A stretch of 41,514 bases of DNA from Bacteroidetes bacterium CG18_big_fil_WC_8_21_14_2_50_41_14. Lineage in GTDB: Bacteria > Bacteroidota > Bacteroidia > Bacteroidales > F082. Below the pieces are notes generated by a model, which did not search any database, was not told the DNA's origin, and saw only the letters and a program-made list of their open reading frames with translations. How positions within the stretch are numbered: the stretch's first letter is position 1; every line of letters begins with the position of its first letter. Shown here in pieces: positions 14,184-22,360 of the stretch. The stretch is taken from contig PCUL01000441.1 in NCBI GenBank assembly GCA_002771745.1, forward strand, positions 1,683-43,196. The letters run 5' to 3'. Position numbers and translations under genes: made by a program.

Positions 14184-15959
14184 TTAGGTATTTTTGCAAG
14201 GTATTTCAATGATCAATTCAGTTCCCTTTCCTTGTTTTGAGTCAATAGTAAATGTGCCGCTATAGGTGGCAATTCTTTCCCGAATACTCATTAAACCGAT
14301 TCCCCTTCCGGATTGTTCATCACTTATAATGTCTGTATCAAAACCAATACCATTATCTTCTATAACAAGAGTTATCTGTTCATCCGTTTTGAACAGCTGA
14401 AAAGTAGCCTTGCTTGCTTTTGCATGTTTAACAATATTATTTAGCGATTCCTGGCATATTCTGTAAATTGTTTTTTCAAGTTTAGGATCAATTCGTCCTT
14501 CAAAATCATACGCATTGAATATGAATAATGTATTATTCAACTGGTTGGCTCGCTCAATAAGATTTCGCACAGCAGAAATAAGCCCGAAATCTTTCAAAGC
14601 CAAAGGAATTAGATTGTGCGACAGAATTCTTGTTTCCAGTATGGCTGCGTCAATCTGATTTTGAATATTTTGTATAGTATCAGTATCATACCGGCTTTCA
14701 TTTAATTTTTGAATTGAATAGGAAATAGATGTGAGCATTTGGCCCAGGCCATCATGGATATCCGTTGCTATATGCATTCGTTCCTGTTCTTGTGCCTCAT
14801 TTATAGCAATTACCCTATCCTTTCTGATTCGCTCAATTTTTTCCTCATTTGCTTTTTGTTCAGTTAAATCATGTACTACCAAAACCAAACCATCCATTGT
14901 ATTATCGGTGTTTTTAAGTATTGTACAAGTAATAAAGACAGGAATTGGTAATCTGCTTTTTGAAAACATTTGTGAATGTTTCCTTATAAAAAAAGCTAAT
15001 TGTTCTAAATCGATCTTTTCCGTTACCGGCTGCGGATGATTTTGAGAATCTTTATTAAAAAGGAACATAAGGGGCTTACCAATAAGTTCTGTTTCATTAT
15101 ATCCCAGTAATTTTAAAGTCGCATTGTTAATTGAACGAATATTACATTGTCTGTCAGTTACTACAAGTGCGCCAAACAAATTGTCGATAATACTTTTAAG
15201 ATACACCTCCGAAACAGTTGTCCTGTCGATAATGTCTAACATTGAGTTGAATGAGACCGCCAATCGCCTGAATTCTTCCTGAGAATCTATACTGACCCTA
15301 AAATTTCTGTTGCCAGCACTAATACTATTTGTTGCGGTAACCAAAGCCCGAATAGGTCTGGTGAAATTTCTTGCATACCAGATACCTCCAAATAGAATAA
15401 TCACCATAGCTGTGATGCCAACAAAAACGATTGTAAATGATCCATGCAAAATTGCTGTCCGACTTTTTCTTTCGTAATAATCAATTTCATTCTGAGTTTC
15501 CAAAATAAGAACATCTGCGATATTCAATCCTTTTGTAATTTCTGTTCGCATACTATCAAAAATAAGATCTTTATCCCTGGCCTTTAATAAGCCTTTGATA
15601 ATATGATCCATACCAACAGTTAAAGTATCTAATTCTGCCAGCAAATTTAAGTTATGTGCTTTGGTTATAACATAATGACACTCCTCAATACTTTCAAGCA
15701 ATTCCTGCGACAAATCCATTAATTTATTTAATGATATTGCCTCTTCAGAATAATTTAAATTACTAAAAACAATTTCCATTTTACTTAATGACATTTTTGT
15801 TTCCTGCAAAGTATTTAATTCGTGATATTCAAGTATAAGCTTGTCGGTGTTGTCTCTAAAAAGTATTGTAATAATCCGAACTCCTGCTATAATAATGATA
15901 ATCAGTAAAAGCATTGCTGTTACTGTTAATGTTAGTTTTCTTTGTAATGATAAATTCAT
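14184..15959 (-). CDS. HisKA_3 sensor kinase with HAMP and PAS domains
   Basis: 591 residues. Transmembrane segments at about 8-33 and 172-196 enclose a helical periplasmic sensor region of some 140 residues. A HAMP linker (about 198-250) and a PAS domain (about 260-370) follow. The HisKA_3 dimerisation domain has HDGLGQ near 405-410, and a HATPase domain ends with the glycine-rich GRGIGLMSIRERI. This is the NarX/DegS layout. The sensor region contains no cysteine pair or CxxCH, so no haem is bound by it directly. The PAS domain could hold a cofactor. It precedes its regulator by 2 bp. The start is the first ATG before the first membrane segment. Confidence 0.9.
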   Translation of the reverse strand: MNLSLQRKLTLTVTAMLLLIIIIIAGVRIITILFRDNTDKLILEYHELNTLQETKMSLSKMEIVFSNLNYSEEAISLNKLMDLSQELLESIEECHYVITKAHNLNLLAELDTLTVGMDHIIKGLLKARDKDLIFDSMRTEITKGLNIADVLILETQNEIDYYERKSRTAILHGSFTIVFVGITAMVIILFGGIWYARNFTRPIRALVTATNSISAGNRNFRVSIDSQEEFRRLAVSFNSMLDIIDRTTVSEVYLKSIIDNLFGALVVTDRQCNIRSINNATLKLLGYNETELIGKPLMFLFNKDSQNHPQPVTEKIDLEQLAFFIRKHSQMFSKSRLPIPVFITCTILKNTDNTMDGLVLVVHDLTEQKANEEKIERIRKDRVIAINEAQEQERMHIATDIHDGLGQMLTSISYSIQKLNESRYDTDTIQNIQNQIDAAILETRILSHNLIPLALKDFGLISAVRNLIERANQLNNTLFIFNAYDFEGRIDPKLEKTIYRICQESLNNIVKHAKASKATFQLFKTDEQITLVIEDNGIGFDTDIISDEQSGRGIGLMSIRERIATYSGTFTIDSKQGKGTELIIEIPCKNT

Positions 15960-16080
15960 GTAGTACTAAATATTTATGTGTATTCTAATCGTTACAATAC
16001 TTCGGTAAATTTTGATATAATTATCTGAATTACAGTAAATTAAATAAAATTAATTAGATTGTTGATAATCAGTATTTTAG

Positions 16081-16302
16081 ATGGTTATTCAAAACAATCA
16101 TCTAATCATGATTATCAAGACCAACCAAAACGTTAAATATCTTATTTACAATGTATTACAGAGAGTAATTTTTTGCAACATTAACAAAGCCCGTAAAAAT
16201 TTTATTATCAGCATTCTTTGGCATATTTTAAGCATCAAAGGTAGAATTAATCTCTTGCCGCTGGGGCGGTATAGTTCACTCCATATGAAAACTTTCGGAT
16301 GA
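16081..16302 (+). pseudogene. transposase N-terminal fragment
   Basis: A 73-codon frame containing KARKNFIISILWHILSIKGR and INLLPLGRYS resembles the first 60-70 residues of DDE transposases common in Bacteroidota (start of an IS4/IS1182-like protein), and then breaks off. No catalytic part and no terminal inverted repeats are visible in the following 350 bp. I rate it as the scrap of an insertion sequence, from family resemblance only. The rest of the gap (15960-16080 and 16303-16570) holds no gene I can support. Confidence 0.4.
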
Positions 16303-16572
16303 CAGTGAAAAAAAGTATGTGTTTACTCCTTCATATCATCCAACCTATTTTTCATTCTTTCTATTTTAATAGAATTAAAGATTTATTAACCATTTCTATT
16401 TGATATGAATTGTCCTTTTCTTCTTTCAATTGCTTTTTCCAGTGCATGCCACGCCGACCAGAAGACAACGAAAATTTAAACCAGGTTCGAAGTAACATTG
16501 TTAATAGTGAGACGGAAAAATGGAATGAAAAGTAATTGGTTGCAAATTATTGAGCTTTTGCTGTAATTATAT

Positions 16573-16580
16573 TACTTTTG
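16573..16580 (+). promoter_or_regulatory. -7 element (TACTTTTG) for the HicB-like gene
   Basis: TACTTTTG matches TAnnTTTG, 75 bp upstream of the gene at 16655. The nearest upstream TTTG is too close to be its -33 partner. Confidence 0.35.
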
Positions 16581-16654
16581 TTGCGTTGCTATAACACTAT
16601 TATTGAATTGTTAATGCGATGTAGTCATTACACATTAACCAAAACACATCATTT

Positions 16655-17047
16655 ATGTCTGACCGTAGCTTAAATTTCAAGACCAGGCTTGAGGATAAGA
16701 ATAACAATTCTGAGCTTCTTGTAAGTTTGAATATCGTTAGATTTCAAGATGGAGATACTGAAATACTTTATGCACCGGCATTGGAGGTATATGGTTATGG
16801 TAACAATTTTGAAGAGGCCAAACAATCGTTTGAAGTTTCTTTTCATGAATTTGTAAATTATACCCACAACAAAAAAACATTTACTTCTGAATTAGAAAGG
16901 CTTGGTTGGCACATTAAAGGCAGTAAGAAAAACAGAAAATACACCACTCCTGTGCTTTCAGAATTAGTTAGCAGTAACAGCCGTCTGGCTGAAATATTTA
17001 ACACCAAGAATTTAAGTACCTATCAACAAGAATACGCAATTGCATAA
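16655..17047 (+). CDS. HicB-like antitoxin protein
   Basis: 130 residues. The N-terminal half has the small beta-alpha fold seen in HicB-type antitoxins, with the telling segment YAPALEVYGYGNNFEEAKQS (about 39-58) and then FHEFVNYTHNKKTF and LERLGWHIK. Bacteroidota relatives of this form are encoded directly before a HicA-like RNA-binding toxin. Its stop codon is directly followed by an ATG, so a second gene was translationally linked, but that frame is only 25 codons long here. Such proteins bind the toxin and often repress their own promoter. Assignment rests on motif memory, not on a search. Confidence 0.55.
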   Translation: MSDRSLNFKTRLEDKNNNSELLVSLNIVRFQDGDTEILYAPALEVYGYGNNFEEAKQSFEVSFHEFVNYTHNKKTFTSELERLGWHIKGSKKNRKYTTPVLSELVSSNSRLAEIFNTKNLSTYQQEYAIA

Positions 17048-17125
17048 ATGAACACCTACAAAGCAAGCAACGTTTCATTAGTAGATTTTCAGTTGTTTTT
17101 GAGAAGAGCAAAAAACGGCAGATAA
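17048..17125 (+). pseudogene. truncated HicA-like toxin frame (25 codons)
   Basis: The ATG lies immediately behind the stop codon of the HicB-like gene (TAAATG). The frame reads MNTYKASNVSLVDFQLFLRR and ends at residue 25. The start resembles the first helix of Bacteroidota HicA-like toxins, which are about 65-80 residues long and carry a GGHE/H active-site segment that is absent here. It is thus probably an inactive remnant. It could instead be a genuine small protein. Confidence 0.4.
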
Positions 17126-17177
17126 TATTTTTTTCCACTTCATATCCATACTAAAGTGTTAAATAAAAGAAGATATT

Positions 17178-18194
17178 TTACTTCCCCATTTTATAAAACA
17201 GCTTCCCGGTAATCAGCAATCCTGCGAAAACAAAAGCGGCAAAAATCAAACTACTGGCAGCCAGTTGCATGCCTCCCGAAAGGATGTGACCACTGGTGCA
17301 ACCACCCGCCATCCGGGCTCCGAAAATCAAAATAAACCCACCTACAAACGCCCAGATAATGCGATCGAAAACCACCATTCCTTTGTATTTTTTCCAGTTC
17401 TCATGAATCAATCTCAGTTTAAAATCTTTTCTCATCAGCGACAAAACCAGCCCAGAAATAAAGGCTCCGGCCAGGAAGATCAACTCCCACCGTCCCGGTC
17501 CGGTAATCTTGGTAAAATAATCATTTTCAGTGGTTTTTGTAAGCATATCAATAGCATACGGATAAGAGGTTGAAGCACCGATAGGCCTGTTGGAGAAGGC
17601 GGTTAAAAAGACGATTGGGTTTAGAATGGCTAGTCCGATTCCCGAAATCAGCCATTTAAAATCTTTTGTTCCATCCATTTTGTGTAGCCAAAAGGAGGCT
17701 CCGATGAAAATGCCGCTTATGATAAAAAGGACGAGAAAAAACAGCATCTGGTTGGCTCCAAGGAGGGAGTTGAGCGAGATGCTTCCAAGATTTGGCCCCA
17801 GGATCGACTTAAATAACGGCAACCAAATGGTGTAAACCAATCCTCCTGCCAATCCTCCAACAATACCAATAAGTGCATCCAGCGAGCCTTCACCCAGCGA
17901 AATGGCCATGGTTCCGGGACAGTAGCCCAGAATGGCCATTCCGGTACCAAATAGAAGTCCACCTACCACAATACCGCCCACCAGCATGGGTTTTACGTGG
18001 TAAGATGCTAATCCCAGGCTAATTTCAATATTCAGCAAAAGGGCTCCAATGCCTATGGCTACTGCGATTGCTTTGGCAACGGTGAGGTTGTCAAGAGTGG
18101 CCATACCGCTTATGGTGTTGTACTTGTTCAGCTTCGCGTATTGCAAAATGGCACCGAACAAAAATCCTAAAATAAAAATGGTTATTATCATCAC
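17178..18194 (-). CDS. YeeE/YedE-family sulfur-compound transporter
   Basis: 338 residues with about nine hydrophobic membrane segments. The conserved cysteine motifs of the family are present: GYCPGTM (about 90-96) and GGCTSGHILSGG (about 300-311). In the characterised member TsuA these cysteines line the path for thiosulfate uptake. The protein is of TsuA length, so a single fused polypeptide rather than the split YeeE/YedE pair. No sulfurtransferase (TusA/YeeD) gene is next to it in this window. The ATG at 18194 begins the first membrane segment. A -7 element about 220 bp upstream suggests a long leader that contains a 61-codon open frame. Confidence 0.88.
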   Translation of the reverse strand: MMIITIFILGFLFGAILQYAKLNKYNTISGMATLDNLTVAKAIAVAIGIGALLLNIEISLGLASYHVKPMLVGGIVVGGLLFGTGMAILGYCPGTMAISLGEGSLDALIGIVGGLAGGLVYTIWLPLFKSILGPNLGSISLNSLLGANQMLFFLVLFIISGIFIGASFWLHKMDGTKDFKWLISGIGLAILNPIVFLTAFSNRPIGASTSYPYAIDMLTKTTENDYFTKITGPGRWELIFLAGAFISGLVLSLMRKDFKLRLIHENWKKYKGMVVFDRIIWAFVGGFILIFGARMAGGCTSGHILSGGMQLAASSLIFAAFVFAGLLITGKLFYKMGK

Positions 18195-18197
18195 ACA

Positions 18198-18383
18198 TCA
18201 AGTTAGGTTAGTAAAAAAGGGATGTCGTTGGTTTATATTATTTAGGTTCAATAGGTGATACTTGTTGTCAGGAATATTTCCCGAGTTGGAATAGACAGGA
18301 AAACCCATAGAATAATCTTTTTTTAAGGCATGGCATCTTAAAAAATTGGAGTGGGCATCGGTTGTATTGGATAGATGTTGCAT
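18198..18383 (-). CDS. possible 61-residue leader reading frame
   Basis: The frame starts about 24 bases after the predicted transcription start of the YeeE/YedE transcript and ends 3 bp before its ATG. The product (MQHLSNTTDAHSNFLRCHAL...) has no signal, membrane segment or motif I know. Position is the only argument for it. It may be a leader peptide, a gene remnant or chance. Confidence 0.2.
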   Translation of the reverse strand: MQHLSNTTDAHSNFLRCHALKKDYSMGFPVYSNSGNIPDNKYHLLNLNNINQRHPFFTNLT

Positions 18384-18413
18384 TTGTCCTTAAGCAGGAA
18401 TTGCAAAAGTACT

Positions 18414-18421
18414 TCAAATTT
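18414..18421 (-). promoter_or_regulatory. -7 element (TACTTTTG) upstream of the YeeE/YedE gene
   Basis: Minus-strand TACTTTTG would start transcription near 18407, leaving a leader of about 210 bases before the transporter ATG. A TTG lies 16 bp upstream. Confidence 0.4.
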
Positions 18422-18470
18422 TATTGGCAAGGCGTTGCTGTGTTTTCGAATTTACAGAATCCAAAATGAT

Positions 18471-19751
18471 CTATTTAGTTTCAGGAGCCGAATAAAAATC
18501 AATCATTTCCTGAATAGCCTCTTCGCATACCGGACAAAACGCATCGCCCTTAAAAGTCTTCATCAGGCAGTCGTGACGGGGGCGGTACATTCCTTTGGCC
18601 ACATAGCCGCCACCTTCAAAAGCGCCTGTTTTCATGTAAAATTCTTCCAGGTCGGGTGTTGGTATGGGCGTTTGTTTTTTTATATGGTTTTGCCACTTAC
18701 TTTCAAAATCTACCAAGGTAGTGATATTGGGTTCCCATGGCTCGATAGCTAAGTTATAAAAATCGTTGTAAGAGGTCGATGAATCAAAGTATTCATCGGC
18801 CAGTCCGGCAAAACCGTGTCCCAGTTCATGGATAAAAATCTTTGCCGATTTCTCATTGCTGTTCACGCTCACATTGTAGTAATTGTAGATGGCTCCGCCC
18901 CCATACTTTTTGTTGTTCACCAGGATATAAATTTGATCGTAAGGGGCATTGGCGGCCAGGTCGCGCACACTTTTATCATCATAGGTCATGCAGTAGCGTT
19001 CGCTATCGAAGGTGTAAAAGCTGGTGTTTAGCACTGTACTTTTCCAAACTCCATCGGCAGGTATATCGTTTCCCGATTCTTTGGAAGGAGCCCACACGCC
19101 TCTAATATTGAATTTGTCCTTGTTTTTATCATAAGGAGCAAATTGAAACAGCCCATCTGCAAATTTTTTACAATCCGACACAAACAATCCCATTTCGTCT
19201 GTTGTATACCCATCCGGAAGTATCACGATGTCCACCTTTTCGATCGAAACGCCACTTAGGTAAACGTCAAATGAAGGGTAAACCAAACGCCGGTCTTTTT
19301 TTATAAAGTAATTGGCAGGATCGACTTGATGCTCCATTTGTGGTTCCATGATTCCATCCCAGTTGCGGGCATACAGCACTACCTTTACAGGATTCTTTGG
19401 ATAAGGAAAAACCACGGATTCTGAAAATGTCCTCCTGAGGGTGTTGGATTCATCGGTTGTTTGCCATTCACCAAAAAGGGTGTTGTAACCTCTTGAATAC
19501 AAGAGCGAATCGCTTGTAAGATCAAATACCTTAACATAATAATTACCATAGTTAAAAGTATCCACCAGGTTTACTTTCGATCCTCCCCAAAAGGGTTCGT
19601 CGATGAGTTCATCGAAGGAATATTGTTGAGAGTTGTGGTTGCCACTGTGGTAATAATCCATTCGCAGGGTGTGGTTTTCAAAAAACCGATCGAATTGAGC
19701 CATTGACTGACCAGACAGGAAAAGGCACAAAATAATGAGGAAATGTTTCAT
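18471..19751 (-). CDS. M64-family (IgA peptidase-like) secreted metallopeptidase
   Basis: 426 residues with a signal peptide (MKHFLIILCLFLSGQSMAQ). An N-terminal beta-rich M64_N domain (about 20-150) precedes the peptidase domain. The zinc site HELGHGFAGLADEY (about 315-328) has the HExxH motif with the downstream GLADEY typical of M64. The C-terminal part carries CLMKTF and FCPVCEEAI, probably a structural cysteine cluster. The family is named after an IgA1-cleaving enzyme of a gut Clostridium, but most members have unknown substrates. It is divergent from the ECF sigma gene, and both have well-formed promoters in the 139-bp gap. Confidence 0.85.
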   Translation of the reverse strand: MKHFLIILCLFLSGQSMAQFDRFFENHTLRMDYYHSGNHNSQQYSFDELIDEPFWGGSKVNLVDTFNYGNYYVKVFDLTSDSLLYSRGYNTLFGEWQTTDESNTLRRTFSESVVFPYPKNPVKVVLYARNWDGIMEPQMEHQVDPANYFIKKDRRLVYPSFDVYLSGVSIEKVDIVILPDGYTTDEMGLFVSDCKKFADGLFQFAPYDKNKDKFNIRGVWAPSKESGNDIPADGVWKSTVLNTSFYTFDSERYCMTYDDKSVRDLAANAPYDQIYILVNNKKYGGGAIYNYYNVSVNSNEKSAKIFIHELGHGFAGLADEYFDSSTSYNDFYNLAIEPWEPNITTLVDFESKWQNHIKKQTPIPTPDLEEFYMKTGAFEGGGYVAKGMYRPRHDCLMKTFKGDAFCPVCEEAIQEMIDFYSAPETK

Positions 19752-19773
19752 TGTTGAATGTTAAACTAAGGCA

Positions 19774-19804
19774 CAAAGTTAACAAAAGAGAGTTGTTGGC
19801 AAAA
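19774..19804 (-). promoter_or_regulatory. promoter of the M64 peptidase gene
   Basis: On the minus strand TTTTG (19800-19804), an 18-bp spacer and TAACTTTG (19774-19781) match the Bacteroidota promoter, 22 bp upstream of the ATG. Confidence 0.6.
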
Positions 19805-19820
19805 AGATGAATACTATTCT

Positions 19821-19850
19821 TTTGATACCAGCTCATCTGTATTAATTTTG
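19821..19850 (+). promoter_or_regulatory. promoter of the ECF sigma gene
   Basis: TTTG (19821-19824), an 18-bp spacer and TAATTTTG (19843-19850) match the housekeeping promoter, 40 bp upstream of the GTG start. The sigma gene would thus be transcribed by the primary sigma factor. Confidence 0.6.
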
Positions 19851-19890
19851 TAACCAATCGGTCGTAACTGCGTCCAATGATAAAAAGCTT

Positions 19891-20445
19891 GTGAGTAACG
19901 AAGACCATTCCATCGTAAATCGTATTCGTCAGGGAGATTCCCAGTCCTACGCTGTATTGGTTGATCGTTACAAAGACCGGGTGTTTTCGCTGGTGTTGGG
20001 CATCGTGGTTTCGCGTGAGGTGGCCGAAGAAGTCGCTCAGGATGTGTTTATCAAGGCTTACAGTTCGATAAACAAGTTCCGCGAAGAATCGTCATTTTCA
20101 ACCTGGCTCTACCGCATTGCCTACAATACCGCCATTTCGGAAACACGAAAACGAAAAATGCCAATGGTTTCGCTGGAAGAACGTGAACATGTTACTGCCA
20201 GGATTTCGTATGAGGACGATGACCTTGTAGAAGAAAGACATCAGCAGTTAAAACGTGCAATTACAGAATTGAACCCCGAAGAACAGTTGATTCTTCAGCT
20301 TTATTACCGGGAGGAAAAGTCTGTTGAAGACTTATCCTTGTGCTTAAACCAGACGAATGCCAATATCAAAATAAAGTTGTTTCGGCTTCGGAATAAAATC
20401 AGGTCGTTGATGGAAGAAATGACCCGATTGGCTGTTTTTTTATAA
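19891..20445 (+). CDS. ECF-type RNA polymerase sigma factor
   Basis: 184 residues from a GTG start (MSNEDHSIVNRIRQGDSQSY), with no ATG at a sensible place upstream. The sigma-2 region spans about 22-90 (DRYKDRVFSLVLGIV, then the -10-binding helix VFIKAYSSINKF, and FSTWLYRIAYN). The sigma-4 region spans about 120-175 (LNPEEQLILQLYYREEKSVE with a helix-turn-helix). There is no sigma-1 or sigma-3. It is followed 13 bp later by a small membrane protein that is the obvious candidate partner. Which signal it answers cannot be told from sequence. Confidence 0.9.
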   Translation: MSNEDHSIVNRIRQGDSQSYAVLVDRYKDRVFSLVLGIVVSREVAEEVAQDVFIKAYSSINKFREESSFSTWLYRIAYNTAISETRKRKMPMVSLEEREHVTARISYEDDDLVEERHQQLKRAITELNPEEQLILQLYYREEKSVEDLSLCLNQTNANIKIKLFRLRNKIRSLMEEMTRLAVFL

Positions 20446-20458
20446 ATTTGCGTGACTT

Positions 20459-20881
20459 ATGGATAAAGAAGATCAATACATCAAAAACTTTTTGCAGCAG
20501 CAACCTGTGGAGCAGGCTCCCGAAGGATTTACTTCACGGGTGATGGAAGCAGTGCAGCTACAGGAAAAATGGAAAATGGCCAGTTCCCCTGTCGGTGATT
20601 GGATATACGGTTTGATCGCCATTGGAGCCGTTGGAATCGGAATCCTGGTTTATTTTCTTTTCGACCCGCAAAGCCTCCTGGCTTTTTCCGGAGATATCCG
20701 GGAAACCATAGTTCAACTTTACACACAAATGCATCTACAGATCAGCATGCCGGTTCTTTTTCAGGGGGTTGGGATCAATACCTTTACTATTGGTATGGTG
20801 CTTATTCCGGTTACGTTGCTGATTATCGACCGAATCGTTTCCAAAAAAGTTTTCAGGTTGAACTCCTACTTTATCGCGTGA
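20459..20881 (+). CDS. small membrane protein, putative anti-sigma factor
   Basis: 140 residues. A charged cytoplasmic N-terminus (MDKEDQYIKNFLQQQPVEQ, then APEGFTSRVME) is followed by two membrane segments at about 47-68 and 103-126. The N-terminal stretch resembles the short sigma-binding segment of Bacteroidota anti-sigma proteins. The zinc-binding HxxxCxxC of ZAS anti-sigma factors is absent and there is no periplasmic sensor domain. Function is inferred from the 13-bp spacing to the ECF sigma gene. Confidence 0.55.
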   Translation: MDKEDQYIKNFLQQQPVEQAPEGFTSRVMEAVQLQEKWKMASSPVGDWIYGLIAIGAVGIGILVYFLFDPQSLLAFSGDIRETIVQLYTQMHLQISMPVLFQGVGINTFTIGMVLIPVTLLIIDRIVSKKVFRLNSYFIA

Positions 20882-20897
20882 TCAACACCAGGTTGAT
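20881..20897. terminator. short hairpin between convergent genes
   Basis: ATCAAC (20881-20886) pairs with GTTGAT (20892-20897) over a 5-base loop between the anti-sigma candidate and radA. It is weak and lacks a T run. Confidence 0.25.
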
Positions 20898-20905
20898 AAT
20901 CCGAT

Positions 20906-22267
20906 CTAAATCAACTTCTTAACCAGCTCCGTAACCCGGGTTAAAGGCACAACTTCAATATTTAGCTTTTTAATATCCAGGCCTTTTAAGCCATACTTGG
21001 AGACAAAAATCTGTTTAAACCCCAGTTTTTCCGCTTCAGCGATGCGGCTTTCCACCCGCGATACGGCCCTGATTTCACCGGACAATCCCACCTCACCCGC
21101 AAAACAAATGTCGTGTCCGATGGCGACTTCTTCGGCTGATGAAAGGATGGCGGCCACCACCGCCAGATCGATGGCCGGATCTTCCACACGCAAACCACCC
21201 GCGATATTCAAAAATACATCTTTGGTGCTCAGCCTGAAACCACTTCTTTTTTCAATAACGGCCAACAGCATGTTTAACCGCCGCAAATCGAAACCGGTAG
21301 ACGAACGCTGTGGTGTTCCATAAACCGCCGTTCCAACCAGGGCCTGGGTTTCAATCAGCATAGGCCGCTGACCCTCTATCATGGCTGCAATGGCTACGCC
21401 ACTGGTTTCTTCTTCGCGTTGACTGAGCAACAGCTCGCTGGGATTGGTGACCTCGCGCAAACCTGCTGCTCCCATTTCATAAATTCCCAGTTCCGAGGTG
21501 CTTCCATATCGGTTCTTGATGGATCGAAGGATTCTAAAACCATAATGCTGATCGCCCTCGAACTGAAGCACTGCATCCACCATATGTTCAAGTACTTTAG
21601 GCCCGGCCAGATTGCCATCTTTGGTGATGTGGCCGATGAGTAAAACGGGTGTATTGCTCAGCTTGGCGAAGCGTTGCAACTCACCGGCAGTTTCACGGAT
21701 TTGCGAAATGCTGCCGGCCGTTGAATCGATGGTGTCGGTGTGCATGGTTTGAATGCTGTCGATAATCACCAGGTCAGGAGCCAGTTCCAACGTATGTTGA
21801 AACAAATCGGTGGTGGAAGTTTCATTGAGGATATAGCAATCAGGATTGTTACCTTTCAATCGGTCGGCGCGCATTTTGATCTGTTGAGGGCTCTCTTCAC
21901 CGGAAAGGTACAGAATTTTCTTCCCTTTCAGGTTGATGGCCATTTGCAGCAACAACGTCGATTTTCCGATACCCGGTTCACCGCCAATCAACACAATGGA
22001 TCCGGGAACCAATCCTCCACCCAGTACACGGTTAAATTCGGTACTCATGGTATCGATGCGGTCTTCGCGCTGGTTTACAATCTGATGGATTTGTATCGGA
22101 GCTGATTTGGTTTTTCCGGCGACAAAACCAGGTTTTGTTTCGGATGGTTTGCTGACTACCTCCTCAACAAAAGTATTCCATTCGCCACATGCGGGGCATT
22201 TTCCGATCCATTTGCCTGAAGCATTGCCGCAGTTGCTACAGAAATACATGGTTTTTGCTTTGGCCAT
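20906..22267 (-). CDS. radA: DNA repair protein RadA
   Basis: 453 residues, full length. A C4 zinc finger (CSNCGNASGKWIGKCPACGEW pattern, residues 10-30) is followed by a RecA-like ATPase core with Walker A GGEPGIGKST (95-104). The RadA-specific KNRYG motif lies near 250, and a C-terminal Lon-protease-like domain completes it. RadA is a hexameric helicase-like motor that moves DNA branches during recombinational repair. The start ATG lies directly before the zinc finger. A -7 element (minus-strand TAACTTTG, 22298-22305) lies 31 bp upstream. Confidence 0.96.
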   Translation of the reverse strand: MAKAKTMYFCSNCGNASGKWIGKCPACGEWNTFVEEVVSKPSETKPGFVAGKTKSAPIQIHQIVNQREDRIDTMSTEFNRVLGGGLVPGSIVLIGGEPGIGKSTLLLQMAINLKGKKILYLSGEESPQQIKMRADRLKGNNPDCYILNETSTTDLFQHTLELAPDLVIIDSIQTMHTDTIDSTAGSISQIRETAGELQRFAKLSNTPVLLIGHITKDGNLAGPKVLEHMVDAVLQFEGDQHYGFRILRSIKNRYGSTSELGIYEMGAAGLREVTNPSELLLSQREEETSGVAIAAMIEGQRPMLIETQALVGTAVYGTPQRSSTGFDLRRLNMLLAVIEKRSGFRLSTKDVFLNIAGGLRVEDPAIDLAVVAAILSSAEEVAIGHDICFAGEVGLSGEIRAVSRVESRIAEAEKLGFKQIFVSKYGLKGLDIKKLNIEVVPLTRVTELVKKLI

Positions 22268-22297
22268 GAGGCGATTACTTAGTGGTTATTTGATGCG

Positions 22298-22305
22298 CAA
22301 AGTTA
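22298..22305 (-). promoter_or_regulatory. -7 element (TAACTTTG) for radA
   Basis: Minus-strand TAACTTTG fits TAnnTTTG. No -33 TTTG is seen at 18-20 bp. Confidence 0.4.
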
Positions 22306-22360
22306 ATTATTTGACCGGTTGTAAGGCATTTTTATTTTGGGAACCCATCCTAAATCAGGA

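Noticed and set aside
11341-17177. Second copy of the tRNA-Phe 3' end (attR) closing an intact island
   Set aside because: No copy of the T-arm/acceptor sequence was found in this stretch by eye; the element's far end is not defined.
18375-18752. 125-codon plus-strand frame opposite the M64 peptidase end
   Set aside because: Antisense to conserved peptidase sequence; no start context or motif.
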